A stretch of DNA of 64,000 nt from Firmicutes bacterium HGW-Firmicutes-1. Its GTDB lineage: Bacteria > Bacillota > Clostridia > Lachnospirales > Vallitaleaceae. Position numbers and translations under genes: made by a program. The DNA is taken from the NCBI GenBank assembly GCA_002841625.1, contig PHAG01000012.1, forward strand, positions 56,653-120,652, written 5' to 3'. The notes under the pieces are model-generated. The model saw nothing but the letters and a program-made list of their open reading frames with translations, was not told the DNA's origin and made no database searches. Shown here piece by piece: positions 62,597 to 64,000 of this stretch (within the stretch, counting starts at the first letter, position 1; each line of letters begins with the position of its first letter).

Positions 62597-63763
62597 GTGA
62601 TAAATTTTAAATATTCAATACCTACAAAGATTTTCTTCGGTAAAGGTCAAATTTCTTATCTTCCACAACAGATAAAATTATATGGTTCAAAGATTCTATT
62701 GGTATATGGAGGAGGAAGTATAAAAAGAAATGGCTTATATCAAAATGTAATCAATCTATTAAAAGAAAATGAATTACCTTTTTGGGAGCTATCTGGGGTT
62801 GATCCAAATCCGAGAATAGGTAGTGTAGAAAAAGGAATACAAATATGTAAGGATCAAAACATTGATTTTATCTTAGCAGTTGGTGGGGGAAGTATCATTG
62901 ATTGTTCTAAAGTGATTGCTGCAGGCGTTTACTACAATGGAAGTCCTTGGGACATTGTTCAAGATCCATCAAAAATTACGAAGATACTTCCTATTGCAAG
63001 TATTTTAACCTTAGCAGCGGCAGGTTCAGAAATGGATGCCAATGCTGTGATCACAAATCTTGAGACAGAAGAAAAGCTAGGCACTGGTCATAAAGATATG
63101 AATCCAAAATTTTCAATTCTAGATCCAACCTACACGTTCACTGTTCCACCAAATCAAACCGCAGCCGGAACAGCAGATATTATGAGTCATATTTTTGAGG
63201 TTTACTTTAGTGCCACTAAAGAAGCCTATCTCCAAAACAGAATGGCGGAAGCCCTCTTAAAAACCTGCATCAAATATGGAAAACTTGCAATCGATGAACC
63301 CGAAAATTATGAAGCTAGATCAAACTTAATGTGGGCATCAAGCCTTGCCATTAACGGTCTCTTAAGCTACGGCAAAGAAACCGAATGGAGCGTCCATGCC
63401 ATGGAACACGAACTAAGTGCTTTCTACGACATTACCCATGGAGTCGGCCTTGCAATTTTAACCCCCCACTGGATGAAATATGTCCTAAATGATGAAACCC
63501 TAAACTTTTTCACAGACTATGGAATAAATGTCTGGAACATAGATCCATCCCTCAATCCCTATGACATTGCAAATGAATCAATCAACAAAACAAGAGCCTT
63601 TTTCAACGAACTAGGAATCCCTTCCTCCCTCAAAGAAGTTGGAATAAACGAAGAAAAACTAGAAAAAATGGCAATCCAATCCACATCTAGATACGGCAAT
63701 CTAGGCCAATTCCGCCCCTTAAATACTGAAGACGTCCTAAACATCTTCAAAGCAGCCCTCTAA
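62597..63763 (+). CDS. iron-containing alcohol dehydrogenase, butanol-dehydrogenase type
   Basis: This type III alcohol dehydrogenase has 388 residues. The nucleotide-binding part has VGGGSIIDCSK near residue 97 and the metal ligands are Asp and His in AGTADIMSHIFEVYF, with two further His in VHAMEHELSAFYDITHGVG near 265-280. The N-terminus FKYSIPTKIFFGKGQI resembles NAD(P)H-dependent butanol dehydrogenases (YqhD/BdhA group). The start is GTG, six bases after AAGGAGAG. It probably reduces aldehydes to alcohols during fermentation. The first half has normal codon use; from about 63150 to the stop, C-ending codons and CTA for Leu dominate. Confidence 0.92.
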   Translation: MINFKYSIPTKIFFGKGQISYLPQQIKLYGSKILLVYGGGSIKRNGLYQNVINLLKENELPFWELSGVDPNPRIGSVEKGIQICKDQNIDFILAVGGGSIIDCSKVIAAGVYYNGSPWDIVQDPSKITKILPIASILTLAAAGSEMDANAVITNLETEEKLGTGHKDMNPKFSILDPTYTFTVPPNQTAAGTADIMSHIFEVYFSATKEAYLQNRMAEALLKTCIKYGKLAIDEPENYEARSNLMWASSLAINGLLSYGKETEWSVHAMEHELSAFYDITHGVGLAILTPHWMKYVLNDETLNFFTDYGINVWNIDPSLNPYDIANESINKTRAFFNELGIPSSLKEVGINEEKLEKMAIQSTSRYGNLGQFRPLNTEDVLNIFKAAL

Positions 63764-63810
63764 TATCCAAGGCCTCAACTATTCATAAGAATAACATACT
63801 GCAATCATGT

Positions 63811-63843
63811 GACCCAACAGGTATCTTCCTATTGGGTCTTTTA
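63811..63843 (+). terminator. terminator after the alcohol dehydrogenase
   Basis: GACCCAACAGG (63811-63821) and CCTATTGGGTC (63828-63838) pair with one mismatch, followed by TTTTA. Confidence 0.8.
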
Positions 63844-63969
63844 TGATTGCCTTTTTAAAATATCGACTACCTTCTACAACCCAATCACATTTAATTCTTA
63901 TTATGTCAATTATTTGTGAAAATGTCCCAATAAATCCAAAACATAAGCACCAGTTATAGTTGGTGCGCT

Positions 63970-64000
63970 GACTGTCGATAAAAGCATTTTTTCTGATAAG
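63970..64000 (+). repeat. 31-base repeat, copy 2, cut by the window edge
   Basis: Same sequence and orientation as 32935-32965, with one mismatch. It starts downstream of the alcohol dehydrogenase terminator and a small GCACCA/TGGTGC hairpin (about 63947-63966). The rest of the palindrome is presumably beyond the edge. Confidence 0.9.

Noticed and set aside
1..64000. tRNA or rRNA genes
   Set aside because: No T-loop/acceptor patterns or conserved rRNA strings were recognised by eye. A tRNAscan run would settle this.

Overview
The window is a low-GC (about one third G+C by eye), AT-rich chromosomal segment from an anaerobic, Gram-positive, probably spore-forming Clostridia-type bacterium (Bacillota). 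The evidence is strong AGGAGG-type ribosome sites, near-consensus sigma-A promoters, the redox repressor Rex, ferredoxin-dependent 2-oxoacid oxidoreductase, a PPi-type phosphofructokinase, a butanol-dehydrogenase-like alcohol dehydrogenase, acyl-CoA-dehydratase-type activases, an AmmeMemoRadiSam locus and the acpS-nnrD-alr-mazF order typical of Firmicutes. No rRNA, tRNA, CRISPR array, intact transposase or phage gene was seen.

Layout. 0-2.2 kb: the first codons of a leftward gene, ung, a Gly/Tyr-repeat protein and two small unknowns. 2.3-20 kb: a galactose island. A LacI-type repressor sits over its own palindromic operator and is followed by galK-galE-galT (Leloir pathway). Next come a YesN/YesM-type two-component system with a membrane-anchored sugar-binding protein, the mglBAC galactose/glucose ABC importer, a second MglB-like lipoprotein, a GH2 beta-galactosidase and a divergent AraC regulator. 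Together these sense, import and degrade galactose and beta-galactosides. 20-26 kb: ilvE, a CmpB-type membrane protein, a soluble chemoreceptor and the AmmeMemoRadiSam pair. 26.2-32.9 kb: a membrane-complex operon (GPDPase-type membrane protein, DUF4129, DUF4350, MoxR, DUF58, RDD, SpoIIM-like). 32.9-33.4 kb: a gene-free block with two very long palindromes.

33.4-36.4 kb (leftward): three overlapping genes that together look like a split acyl-CoA dehydratase activase system. 36.5-46 kb: an HD protein, a Leu/Ile/Val-type binding lipoprotein overlapping a hybrid histidine kinase, a four-subunit 2-oxoacid:ferredoxin oxidoreductase, an XRE-cupin regulator and an acyl-CoA synthetase, which suggests a branched-chain or aryl acid/2-oxoacid module. 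46-64 kb: mostly housekeeping genes (two ABC-F proteins, rex, acpS, nnrD/E, alr, an antitoxin-less mazF, MATE, yebC, a divergent ligA, a Lys-rich repeat protein, a HAD phosphatase, PPi-pfk, alcohol dehydrogenase), ending in the left half of the same palindromic repeat seen at 32.9 kb.

The most unusual signal is compositional. On both sides of the palindromic block at 32.9-33.4 kb, and upstream of its second copy at the right edge, the plus strand is strongly enriched in C at the expense of T. The excess falls mainly on synonymous sites and follows the physical strand, not gene orientation. This looks like a strand-asymmetric T-to-C (or complementary A-to-G) substitution footprint linked to the repeat, and it is not explained by any annotated feature.
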